From contig JAQCDI010000126.1 in assembly GCA_027620595.1 (NCBI GenBank), positions 1 through 7,258 on the forward strand: a DNA stretch of 7,258 nt, written 5' to 3'. Shown here in pieces: positions 1-7,162 of the stretch. The first letter of the stretch is position 1, and each line of letters opens with the position of its first letter. The position numbers and the translations under genes were made by a program. The stretch is from Bacteroidota bacterium. Lineage in GTDB: Bacteria; Bacteroidota; Rhodothermia; Rhodothermales; UBA10348. The notes beneath the pieces are model-generated. The model searched no databases. It saw only the letters and a list, made by a program, of their open reading frames with translations, and had not been told where the DNA came from.

Positions 1-104
1 TTTCGAGCGTTTTGGCCTTCTGACGAGGGCTGCGTTCGTGCGCGGAATTCGGTATGTTGAAGGCTATCCGTTCACCGGCCCCACGGGGTCCAACCGATAT
101 CGTC
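1..104. other. Leader upstream of acnA
   Basis: No confident promoter was recognised. A short stem with a two-base loop (GGCCCC at 77-82 against GGGGTC at 85-90) lies shortly before the chosen acnA start. An alternative in-frame ATG at 54 lies in this stretch. The end of the preceding gene, if any, is outside the window. Confidence 0.3.
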
Positions 105-2846
105 ATGAGCACGGCTCATTCCGCACCCAAGGATCTTTTCGGAACCCGCCAGACCTTCGACACCGGCTCCGGCACGGGCGTCCTCTACAGCCTGCATGCC
201 CTTCGCGACCAGGGCTTCGCCGGCATTGACCGCCTCCCCTATTCGATCAAGGTGCTGCTCGAGTGCGCGCTCCGCAACTGCGACGGCTTCCTTGTCGAGA
301 AAACGGACGTCGAGAAACTGGCCACCTACGACCCGGCCAATCCGGCGCAGGTAGAGATCCCCTTCATGCCGGCCCGTGTGCTGCTGCAGGACTTTACCGG
401 TGTACCGGCCGTCGTGGACCTGGCCGCCATGCGGAGTGCCATGGCCCGCCTGGGAGGCGACCCCGAGGAAATCAACCCGCGCGTGCCCGTGCACCTGGTC
501 ATCGACCACTCCATCCAGGTGGACGCCTTCGGTCAGGATCAGGCCCTGTTCATCAACGAGCAGAAAGAGTTCGAGCGCAACGCCGAGCGCTACGAATTCC
601 TGCGCTGGGGAAAGAGCGCCTTCGATAATTTCGCTGTCGTGCCTCCGGGATCGGGCATCTGCCACCAGGTGAACCTTGAATACATTGCCCGTGGCGTGTG
701 GAGCAAGCCCGAATCCGACGGCATGACTGTCTACTATCCCGACTCCCTCGTAGGTACGGACAGCCACACCACCATGATCGACGGGCTGGGTGTGGTCGGC
801 TGGGGCGTGGGCGGCATCGAAGCCGAAGCCGTCATGCTCAATCAGCCCATCTACATGCTCATGCCGGAAGTCATCGGCTTCCGCATCACCGGTGAGCTGC
901 CCGAAGGCGCCACGGCCACCGACCTGGTCCTCAAAGTGACCCAGTTGCTCCGCAGCTACGGGGTGGTCGGCAAGTTTGTCGAATTCTTCGGACCCGGCAT
1001 CTCGAACATGACCGTCCCGGACCGCGCCACGATTGCCAACATGGCCCCCGAATACGGCGCCACGATGGGCTTCTTCCCCATCGACCAGGAAACACTCGCT
1101 TTCCTGCGTCGCACGGGTCGCCCGGAAGACGTGGTCAAGGCCGTTGAGCGCTACACAAAGGCCCAGGGGCTCTTCCGTACGGACGATGCGGCCGATCCGC
1201 AGTTCAAGGATGTCCTCGAACTGGACCTGTCCACCATCACGCCGGCCCTCTCGGGACCGAAGCGTCCGCAGGACCACATCGAATTGCCGGCCATGCAGCG
1301 GGAGTTCCACGAGGCCTTGACGCGCCCCGCAGGACCCCGCGGCTTCGGTCTGAGCGAGGAGCGGCTGGCCCGCAAAGGCACCTTCCATGACGAGCGCGGT
1401 CAGACGCTGGAGATGGCTCACGGGGACGTGACCATTGCCGCCATCACGAGCTGCACCAACACGTCCAACCCCAGCGTCATGATCGGCGCCGGCCTGGTAG
1501 CCAAGAAAGCGGTCGAGCGCGGCCTCAAGGTCAAGCCCTACGTAAAGACCTCCCTGGCGCCGGGCTCCAAGGTCGTGACCGACTACCTGGAGAACGCCGG
1601 ACTGTGGCCATACCTGGATGCCATCGGCTTCAACCTGGTGGGCTACGGCTGCACGACCTGCATCGGCAACTCCGGTCCGCTGCCAGACGCCACGGTCAAC
1701 GCCATCAAGGAAGGAGACCTGATCGTATCCGGTGTGCTTTCCGGCAACCGCAACTTCGAAGGCCGCATCCACCAGATGGTGCAGGCCAACTTCCTGGCCT
1801 CTCCCCCGCTGGTCGTGGCCTACGCCCTGGCCGGTACGGTGGACATCGACCTGACAAAGGATCCGATCGGCACCGACTCCACGGGCAACGACGTTTACCT
1901 GCGGGACATCTGGCCGACGTCCGCCGAGATCCTCGATCTGGTGAACCGGTGTGTGACCGCCGACGCCTTCCTGAAGGAATACACCGGCATCGAGGACTCC
2001 AACGAGCTCTGGAATGCCATCCAGATCCCGGAAGGATCCATCTACCAGTGGTCCTCCGAGTCGACCTACGTGCAGGAGCCGCCGTTCTTCATGGACCTGA
2101 CGGCCGAGACTCCGACGATCTCCTCGATCACCGGCGCCCGCGTCCTGGCCAAGGTGGGAGACTCCACCACGACGGACCACATCTCCCCGGCCGGCTCCAT
2201 TGCGCCGAACAGCCCGGCAGCCACATACCTGCTGGACAACGGGGTAGAGTACCTGGACTTCAACTCCTACGGTTCGCGCCGCGGCAATCACGAGGTCATG
2301 ATGCGGGGCACGTTTGCCAACATCCGCATCAAGAACCATCTCCTGCCGGGGACGGAGGGCGGCATCACGCGGTATTTCCCTACAGACGAAACGCTGTCGA
2401 TCTACGACGCTTCCATGAAATACCAGGAAGACGGCACGCCGCTCGTCGTCCTGGCAGGAAAAGACTACGGCATGGGCTCGTCGCGTGACTGGGCTGCCAA
2501 GGGTACCCTCCTTCTGGGCGTCAAAGCGGTCATCGCAGAGAGCTATGAGCGTATCCACCGCTCGAACCTGATCGGCATGGGCGTCCTGCCGCTGCAGTAC
2601 AAGGAAGGCCAGACGGCCGCATCCCTTGGCCTGGACGGCACGGAGTCCTACTCGATCCCGGTCACGAACGATGTCAAGGCGCTCTCCAGCATCCGCGTGA
2701 CGGCCACCCGGACCGACGGAAGTACCGTCGTGTTCGACGCTGACTGCCGTCTGGATACCCCCGTCGAGGTGGAGTACTACCGCAACGGAGGCATCCTGCA
2801 CTACGTGCTGCGCGACTTCCTGAACACATCAAGTGTGAAAGCATGA
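105..2846 (+). CDS. acnA: Aconitate hydratase A (aconitase), complete
   Basis: Cytosolic [4Fe-4S] enzyme that interconverts citrate and isocitrate through cis-aconitate in the TCA cycle. The 913-residue product has the usual AcnA/IRP1 length and architecture. Seen: the VLLQDFTGVPAVVD block, GTDSHTTM, and cluster ligands Cys450 (SCTNTSNPS), Cys516 and Cys519 (GCTTC). The cysteine spacings of 66 and 3 match those of human ACO1. The swivel domain carries GDSTTTDHISPAGS, and the catalytic Ser792-Arg794 lie in GMGSSRDW. The usual HP after GRI is HQ here, a mild variant. The ATG at 105 is preferred because MSTAHSAPKDLFGTRQTF matches typical AcnA N-termini; an in-frame ATG at 54 would add 17 atypical residues. 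No strong Shine-Dalgarno precedes either start. The stop overlaps the next gene's start. Bacterial AcnA can also bind mRNA when it loses its cluster, but nothing here tests that. Confidence 0.97.
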   Translation: MSTAHSAPKDLFGTRQTFDTGSGTGVLYSLHALRDQGFAGIDRLPYSIKVLLECALRNCDGFLVEKTDVEKLATYDPANPAQVEIPFMPARVLLQDFTGVPAVVDLAAMRSAMARLGGDPEEINPRVPVHLVIDHSIQVDAFGQDQALFINEQKEFERNAERYEFLRWGKSAFDNFAVVPPGSGICHQVNLEYIARGVWSKPESDGMTVYYPDSLVGTDSHTTMIDGLGVVGWGVGGIEAEAVMLNQPIYMLMPEVIGFRITGELPEGATATDLVLKVTQLLRSYGVVGKFVEFFGPGISNMTVPDRATIANMAPEYGATMGFFPIDQETLAFLRRTGRPEDVVKAVERYTKAQGLFRTDDAADPQFKDVLELDLSTITPALSGPKRPQDHIELPAMQREFHEALTRPAGPRGFGLSEERLARKGTFHDERGQTLEMAHGDVTIAAITSCTNTSNPSVMIGAGLVAKKAVERGLKVKPYVKTSLAPGSKVVTDYLENAGLWPYLDAIGFNLVGYGCTTCIGNSGPLPDATVNAIKEGDLIVSGVLSGNRNFEGRIHQMVQANFLASPPLVVAYALAGTVDIDLTKDPIGTDSTGNDVYLRDIWPTSAEILDLVNRCVTADAFLKEYTGIEDSNELWNAIQIPEGSIYQWSSESTYVQEPPFFMDLTAETPTISSITGARVLAKVGDSTTTDHISPAGSIAPNSPAATYLLDNGVEYLDFNSYGSRRGNHEVMMRGTFANIRIKNHLLPGTEGGITRYFPTDETLSIYDASMKYQEDGTPLVVLAGKDYGMGSSRDWAAKGTLLLGVKAVIAESYERIHRSNLIGMGVLPLQYKEGQTAASLGLDGTESYSIPVTNDVKALSSIRVTATRTDGSTVVFDADCRLDTPVEVEYYRNGGILHYVLRDFLNTSSVKA
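2843..2846 (+). promoter_or_regulatory. ATGA stop/start overlap between acnA and the M1 peptidase gene
   Basis: The ATG of the peptidase gene shares bases with the TGA of acnA. The bases just upstream (GTGAAAGC) give at best a weak Shine-Dalgarno, so re-initiation by ribosomes finishing acnA is the likely way the peptidase start is used. The signal peptide that begins directly at this ATG supports the start choice. There is no room for a separate promoter between the genes, although one inside acnA cannot be excluded. Confidence 0.75.
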
Positions 2847-3892
2847 CCCGACTCTCCCGCGTCCTCGGATCCACGATCCTCCTGCTGGCCCTCACCACGA
2901 CCGCCGGCGCCCAGATCAACGATCCGTACGACTCGGGAGGGGTGCTGCTGCCCGAACAGGCAGCCTACGACGTCAAGCACTACGACCTGTCCGTACAGGT
3001 CTTTCCGGACACACAGACCATCCAGGGGACGGTGACCGTGCACGCGCGCGTGGCCAGTCCCCTGGCTTGGTTCGTACTGGACCTGGATCCCCGACTGGAC
3101 GTGACAGCGGTGCAACAGCTTCCGGACGGGGCAGACCCGGTGTCGGTGTCCTTCGAGCGGCGCGATGCGCGGATCTGGATCAAGCCCGTCTCGACGCTGC
3201 AGCCCGGCACCCTGGCCCGCTTCACGGTGACCTACGGGGGCAGCCCGCGCATCGCGCCGCGTCCCCCGTGGGACGGTGGCATCCAGTGGGAAAAGACGCC
3301 CTCAGGAGCCGACTGGATTACCACGTCCAACCAGATGATCGGCGCCGATGTGTGGTGGCCCGTCAAGGATCATGTTTCGGACGAACCCGCCACGATGAGC
3401 ATCCGCATCCGGGTCCCCGAGCCCTTGGTGGCCGCTTCGAATGGCCGGCTGATGGATGTTGTCCCGCACGGGGACGGCACGCGGACCTACGTGTGGAGGG
3501 TATCGAACCCGATCAACGTCTACAACGTGGCGCTCAACATCGCCCCCTACCGGATCATCGAGGATACCTATACGAGCGTGGCGGGAGACACCTTTCCGAT
3601 GCAGTTCTTTGTCCTGCCGGAGGACTACGAGAAGGGCATGATCCTGTTCGAGGAAATCAAGGACCACATCGCCTTCTTCGAGGACGTCGTCGGACCCTAC
3701 CCCTTCCGTTCCGACAAGTACGGCGTGGCGCAGACCCCCCATCTGGGCATGGAGCACCAGACCATCATTGCCTACGGGGCCAACTTCTCGAATACGTCCA
3801 TGACCCGGGGCAACGACCTGGGATTCGACGCGCTCCACCACCATGAGGCCGCCCACGAATGGTGGGGAAACCTCCTGACGAACGCCAGCTGG

Positions 3893-3895
3893 TAG
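3893..3895 (+). other. In-frame TAG (amber) inside the M1 active-site spacer
   Basis: The codon lies between Trp350 and Asp352 and occupies position 13 of the 18-residue spacer in HEXXH-X18-E. Read as one residue, it keeps the spacer exactly 18 long and puts Glu357 in register, so this is a substitution and not an indel. Family members often have Lys, Arg, Asn or another polar residue between this Trp and Asp. One base change from AAG, CAG or GAG would give TAG. The other complete genes here end in TGA (acnA, GH13, lexA) or TAA (the distal end of this gene), so TAG is not otherwise used as a stop. Four genes are too few to argue for recoding. Confidence 0.93.
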
Positions 3896-4527
3896 GACAT
3901 GTGGTTGCACGAGGGATTCGGCTCCTACATGCAGCCGCTCTACCGCGAAAGACTGCAAGGCCGGAATGCCTACAACGTGGCCATGATGCAGCAGCGCCGG
4001 GGAATCGGCAACCGCAAGGCCATGGCCCCGGATTCCGTCCTGTCGGCCCAGGAGATCTATGACGGCCGGGACATCTACAGCAAGGGCTCCTGGGTGCTGC
4101 ACACCCTGCGCTTCCTCGTCGGGGACGACGCCTTCTTTGAAATCCTGCGGCGGCAGGCCTATCCGGATTCGGCCATGGAATCCGTAACCGACGGCTCCCA
4201 GGTCCGCTTCGGCACCACGACCGACTTTACCCGTCTCGCCTCGGCACACGCTGGGCAGGACCTCACCTGGCTCTTCGATGTCTATGCGCGACAGCCTCGC
4301 CTGCCCCGACTCGAAACCTTGCGTGAGGGCAACCGGATGACCCTCAAGTGGGTGGTTGACGGCACAGATCTTCCCTTTCCCATGCCCCTGGAGATCGAAG
4401 TGGACGGTCAGCGGCGGCGCGTGGACATGCCCGGAGGCCGGACCGTGATTACAGTGGAGGAATCTGCCGACGTACGCATCGACCCCGACAACCGGATCCT
4501 GCGCGAAGGCAACGTGCAGCCGTAACA

Positions 4528-4574
4528 GGGCGGACGGACCGCGATAGGACGGACGTTGACAGTGCGGTTCGCCC
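4528..4574. terminator. Possible weak hairpin between convergent genes
   Basis: In the 70-base spacer between the peptidase stop and the GH13 stop, GGGCG (4528-4532) and ACCGC (4538-4542) can pair with GCGGT (4564-4568) and CGCCC (4570-4574). This gives a two-part stem with a 5-base bulge and a loop of about 21 bases. No T-tract follows on either strand, so it is not a classical intrinsic terminator. The position between convergent genes is the main argument. The spacer also repeats GGACGGAC-like units near 4532 and 4548. Confidence 0.25.
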
Positions 4575-4595
4575 GTCATCAGCCAACCGAAAGAA

Positions 4596-6266
4596 TCACT
4601 CGGGGACTTCTTCCAGCAGGATAAGCCCTGATTCGTGCGGAGTGAGGGAGATCTGTCCGTACGAGACGAAAACCATGGCTCCGGTCATGACATCCTTCAG
4701 GACGGTATCGTCGGGCCACACGATGGAAACATTGAGGCGCGTACGGCCCTCGGCCCCGGTAACGATGACCACCTGATCGGCGTCCGTGCCCATCCGGAGG
4801 CCCCGATGGAACGCCGCCGGCTCATCCTGCACCATGTCGAACCCTCCCCGGGCCACCGCCGGGTGTTGCCCACGAAAGGATCCGAGCGTCTTCCAGAGAA
4901 CGAACCGGGGATCGGTCTCACTGGCAAAAACCATGGGGGACATGGACCGGTGTCGGTCGTCAGATACGTCCGGACCCGGTTCACGGCCCGATTCTGCGCC
5001 GTAGTGCCATACCACGGGGCCGGGCTGAAGCAGGAACGAGGACAGCTCCGCGCTGTCGAAAGTCGCCGAGGTGTGCAGGGAGCGGAAGTCAAGCGCCTCG
5101 AGAGCCGCCTTCTCCGTTGCGGCAATTGTGGCAGCCGGTAGGGTATCCGAGGGTTCTACACTCTCCCAGGCGCGCCAAACGACATCCCGATCGGCAGCAA
5201 CCATCATCGGCACCGCGCCTTCGGACAACAGAAGGAATGGGGTTTCGGGGTCGGTCTCGCGCTGACGATAGGCCCGTTCCACTTCATCGGTGAGCAGTTT
5301 CAGGACCTCCGGATCCATGCCGTCCGTCTCGCGGACATGGAAGCCATGGATAGGCTGTTCGCGGACCCAGTCGGCCAGCCATTTCACAACGTGATTGGCC
5401 GCGCTGCGACGCGCGCCCGTCCGTACAAAAAACGCATCCAGTTCCTGGCGCTCGACTTCCGCCTGCTCATCTCCCCATTTCAGGGTCAGGAAGGCCGGAA
5501 GCCCACTTACCTCTACATCGGAACGCAGATCCGGAAGTCCTCCGACACACTGGTCAATTCCTTCCGGGGCACATGCCTCATAGCCAGCCACATCCGCCCG
5601 GATCCAGTCCGAGCCCCACCACTGCTGCCAGGCAGCGGCCGAATCCGCCACGGTCACTTGCGTTGCCAGGTAGGATTGCCAGCCCAGACGGCTCGACGGT
5701 TGCCAGGCACGCCAACCCTCGCCGGTCAATCCTCCGAAGCCGAAAGAGGCCATGTCATGCATGGTGGCCGGTCCCACGTGGTTCAGGTCCACATCCACTA
5801 CGATACGGATTCCCTGCTCCCCCGCTGCCCCGGCAAGGGCCTGGAAGGATTCGGCCGAACCGAAGGCCCGTTCGAAAGCTGTGTAATCGAGGGGCCACGC
5901 TCCTTCGTAGGCATACAGCTGAAAATCCCCATCGCCGCCGCCTACCCAGCCGTGTACCTGCTCATAGGGCGCCGACAGCCACAGTACATTGACGCCCAGA
6001 TCGGTGAAGTATCCGTCTTCCACCCAGGCCCGGATGCCGTCGTAGTCCCCTCCGTGGAAATGGCCTGTAGCGTCTTCCGGATAGGCGGATCCGTTGCCAT
6101 CGAGGCCACGCCCGTATGCCACGTCATTGGAGGAGTCCCCGTTTGAAAAACGGTCCGTCACCAGCCGATAGGCGGTAGCGTGGTCCCAGGAGAACCGGAC
6201 CTCCTGGGCAGAGGCAGATCCACCCAGCAACAGGGCCATCAGAACGGGAATCCAGCGGAAGGGCAT
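4596..6266 (-). CDS. Secreted MalS-like GH13 (alpha-amylase fold) protein, predicted catalytically inactive
   Basis: 556 residues with a Sec signal peptide (MPFRWIPVLMALLLGGSASA|Q, cleavage near residue 20), so periplasmic or secreted. From memory it aligns with the catalytic part of E. coli periplasmic alpha-amylase MalS: VTDRFSNGDSSND, HFHGGD, LGVNVLWLSAPYEQVHGWVGGG, QWWGSDWIRAD and SLHTSATF. Region I DVDLNH (158-163) is kept. In region II, MalS GFRVD reads GFHVR, so the conserved Arg is His310 and the nucleophile Asp is Arg312. The region III acid/base Glu is probably kept (Glu349 in LLSEGA). In region IV, MalS SSHDT reads TSATF, with Ala401-Thr402 replacing His-Asp. The MalS N-terminal region before the barrel is absent. 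Cys232 and Cys240 could form a disulfide. A C-terminal beta domain ends the protein. The start at 6266 is chosen for the signal peptide; the frame is open back to 6440. The role is unknown: glycan binding or a scaffold is possible. No convincing promoter or Shine-Dalgarno was seen in the 176 bases upstream. Confidence 0.9.
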   Translation of the reverse strand: MPFRWIPVLMALLLGGSASAQEVRFSWDHATAYRLVTDRFSNGDSSNDVAYGRGLDGNGSAYPEDATGHFHGGDYDGIRAWVEDGYFTDLGVNVLWLSAPYEQVHGWVGGGDGDFQLYAYEGAWPLDYTAFERAFGSAESFQALAGAAGEQGIRIVVDVDLNHVGPATMHDMASFGFGGLTGEGWRAWQPSSRLGWQSYLATQVTVADSAAAWQQWWGSDWIRADVAGYEACAPEGIDQCVGGLPDLRSDVEVSGLPAFLTLKWGDEQAEVERQELDAFFVRTGARRSAANHVVKWLADWVREQPIHGFHVRETDGMDPEVLKLLTDEVERAYRQRETDPETPFLLLSEGAVPMMVAADRDVVWRAWESVEPSDTLPAATIAATEKAALEALDFRSLHTSATFDSAELSSFLLQPGPVVWHYGAESGREPGPDVSDDRHRSMSPMVFASETDPRFVLWKTLGSFRGQHPAVARGGFDMVQDEPAAFHRGLRMGTDADQVVIVTGAEGRTRLNVSIVWPDDTVLKDVMTGAMVFVSYGQISLTPHESGLILLEEVPE

Positions 6267-6442
6267 GGATGGAACGGGGGACGGAAGGGAGGTACAGTGC
6301 AGCGTTCTAAGGTACGCCTCCCAAAGGGTTCCGTGGACTCCCCCATACGGTTTTGCCCTTGCGCGCCACGAGGCGGAGCAACCCTCTCCTGCCAACCCGG
6401 CCCGGGGCCCTCCCGCGCAATCGCACGAGGATCGACCCATGA
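6267..6442. other. Spacer between lexA and the GH13 gene, nothing firm identified
   Basis: This 176-base GC-rich stretch lies downstream of the lexA stop and upstream of the GH13 start, both on the minus strand. It has short inverted repeats (CGCC-ACGA-GGCG at 6364-6375, and GGCC-CGG-GGCC in the 6400s) but no T-tract and no clear promoter. It may hold the GH13 leader and promoter in a form not recognised here. Confidence 0.4.
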
Positions 6443-7087
6443 TCAGGCCACGGCGCGTCGGGAATGCCGGAAGATGCCTCCCCGGTTCATGTGCCCGACG
6501 TACCTGCCCAGCACCCGGACTTCCTCGAATACATCCGGACGGATGAGGATATCCTCGTATTCGTCGTTGGCCGGTTCGAGACGCAGCCCTTCCCGATCGT
6601 AGAATACCTTCTTGAGGGACGTCTCCCCGTTGTAGAGCACCGCGCCGATGCCTCCATTGGGAATGTCATCATCCATGAGCAGCACATAGTCCCCGTCATG
6701 GATGTCGGCACCTATCATGGAGTTGCCGGACACCCGGATGGCAAACATCCGGTCCAGACCGGGAAACAGTGTTTCGAGCGTGATGTTGCCCAGATGCTCT
6801 TCTACCGCCTCCTGCAGCTTTCCGGCCGTTATGATGCCTCGGATGGGAATGCCGGCCGGCTCCAGTTCGGCCTCCTTCTCCTCGGGGAAATAGAAACCAT
6901 CTTCCTCGCGCACCAGGAATCCCTTCTTCTCAAGGGCCTGCAGGTTCTGCGTCACGCTGTTCGGTGAGCGGAATCCGAACCGGTCGGAAATCTCCCGATA
7001 AGTGGGCCACTCACCCTGCCGGTCCACATGGTTCTTCAGGTAGTCCAGGAAGGATTCCTGTTTCTGGGTCAGTCCTCTGCGTGCCAT
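6443..7087 (-). CDS. lexA: LexA, SOS-response repressor and self-cleaving S24 protease
   Basis: Transcriptional repressor of DNA-damage genes. RecA bound to single-stranded DNA stimulates its self-cleavage, which lifts repression. The 214-residue length is close to that of E. coli LexA (202). Seen: an N-terminal winged helix-turn-helix (LTQKQESFLDYL through PTYREISDRFGFRSPNSV), cleavage site Ala88-Gly89 in IITAGKL, nucleophile Ser123 in SGNSM, general base Lys159 in SLKKVF, and a C-terminal RVLGRYVGHMNRGG strand pair. All autocleavage residues are present. In the recognition helix, E. coli SPNAAEEHL corresponds to SPNSVTQNL (41-49), so the two Glu residues are Thr46 and Gln47, which suggests a different operator sequence. 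The start at 7087 is chosen because MARRGLTQKQ matches the family and lies downstream of the probable promoter. The frame stays open to the right edge, including a GTG at 7186. The Shine-Dalgarno is weak (AGAAG close to the ATG). Confidence 0.95.
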   Translation of the reverse strand: MARRGLTQKQESFLDYLKNHVDRQGEWPTYREISDRFGFRSPNSVTQNLQALEKKGFLVREEDGFYFPEEKEAELEPAGIPIRGIITAGKLQEAVEEHLGNITLETLFPGLDRMFAIRVSGNSMIGADIHDGDYVLLMDDDIPNGGIGAVLYNGETSLKKVFYDREGLRLEPANDEYEDILIRPDVFEEVRVLGRYVGHMNRGGIFRHSRRAVA

Positions 7088-7120
7088 GGGCTTCTGATGG
7101 GAATGTGAGCGCAGGTCCGG

Positions 7121-7148
7121 GCATAATGCACATATAATACATATATAA
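7121..7148. promoter_or_regulatory. AT-rich repeat cluster at the lexA promoter, candidate LexA operator
   Basis: The island holds GCAT-A-ATGC (7121-7129), an odd-centred inverted repeat, followed by two near-identical direct repeats, ACATATAAT (7130-7138) and ACATATATA (7139-7147). ATATA (7132-7136) and TATAT (7142-7146) also form an inverted repeat with a 5-base spacer. The cluster overlaps the predicted -10 and start site. LexA usually represses its own gene, so this is a natural operator candidate. No CTGT-N8-ACAG box was found. AT-rich sequence produces such symmetry easily by chance. Confidence 0.35.
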
Positions 7149-7162
7149 CCCCGAGCACGCAA
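7134..7162 (-). promoter_or_regulatory. Probable sigma-70-type promoter of lexA
   Basis: On the minus strand, TTGCGT (7162-7157) and TATTAT (7139-7134) are separated by 17 bases, a good fit to -35 and -10 spacing, each hexamer having a partial match to consensus. Transcription would begin near 7127 and give a leader of about 40 bases before the ATG at 7087. The -10 sits in the only strongly AT-rich island of the window. Bacteroidota promoters often use other spacings, so the precise elements are a prediction. Confidence 0.5.

Larger units (their letters stand above)
2843..4525 (+). pseudogene. Secreted M1-family metallopeptidase (aminopeptidase-like), interrupted by one in-frame amber codon
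   Basis: Zinc metallopeptidase of the gluzincin M1 family, expected in periplasm or outside and removing N-terminal residues from peptides. The frame is 560 codons, normal for short bacterial M1 proteins. Residues 1-23 form a Sec signal peptide (hydrophobic core VLGSTILLLAL, cleavage near AGA|Q, no lipobox Cys). An N-terminal beta domain follows (YDVKHYDLSVQVFPD onward). The catalytic domain has GMEHQ (302-306, the GxMEN position), HEAAH (334-338), Glu357 as third zinc ligand in WLHEGF, and catalytic Tyr412 in YSKG. A small C-terminal beta domain ends the protein. Codon 351 is TAG, so the readable pieces are 2843-3895 (350 aa, lacking Glu357 and Tyr412) and 3899-4525, which begins at an ATG two codons later. 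The frame and protein quality continue unchanged after the stop. The gene overlaps acnA by ATGA, which suggests translational coupling. Family assignment is firm; whether the gene is dead, miscalled or read through is not settled. Confidence 0.9.

Noticed and set aside
54..104. Alternative acnA start at ATG 54
   Set aside because: It adds 17 residues not typical of AcnA N-termini; the ATG at 105 begins a family-like sequence.
72..2801. Long open frame (909 codons) on the minus strand opposite acnA
   Set aside because: It is the mirror of GC-biased acnA codons, shows no recognisable domain and is rich in His, Gly, Arg and Val typical of antisense shadows. The plus strand encodes an unmistakable aconitase.
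3893..3895. TAG read as pyrrolysine or another recoded amino acid
   Set aside because: There is no pyl gene or suppressor tRNA in the window and no second in-frame TAG in any gene. A nonsense mutation or sequence error is simpler, so recoding is kept only as a testable alternative.
4528..4574. Classical rho-independent terminator in the convergent spacer
   Set aside because: The stem is bulged, the loop is long and no T-tract follows on either strand. It is listed only as a weak possibility.
3302..4579. Long open frame (425 codons) on the minus strand opposite the M1 gene
   Set aside because: It has the same antisense-shadow composition. It was tempting because the plus strand has a stop here, but the plus-strand protein is a clear M1 family member on both sides of the stop.
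5600..5640. IRAD in QWWGSDWIRAD taken as GH13 region II with an intact nucleophile
   Set aside because: In the remembered MalS sequence this segment aligns with WWGKNWIRTD, upstream of region II. True region II follows WLADWVREQP and reads GFHVR.
6267..6440. N-terminal extension of the GH13 gene to 6440
   Set aside because: It would bury the signal peptide 58 residues inside the protein, and the extension looks like translated intergenic DNA.
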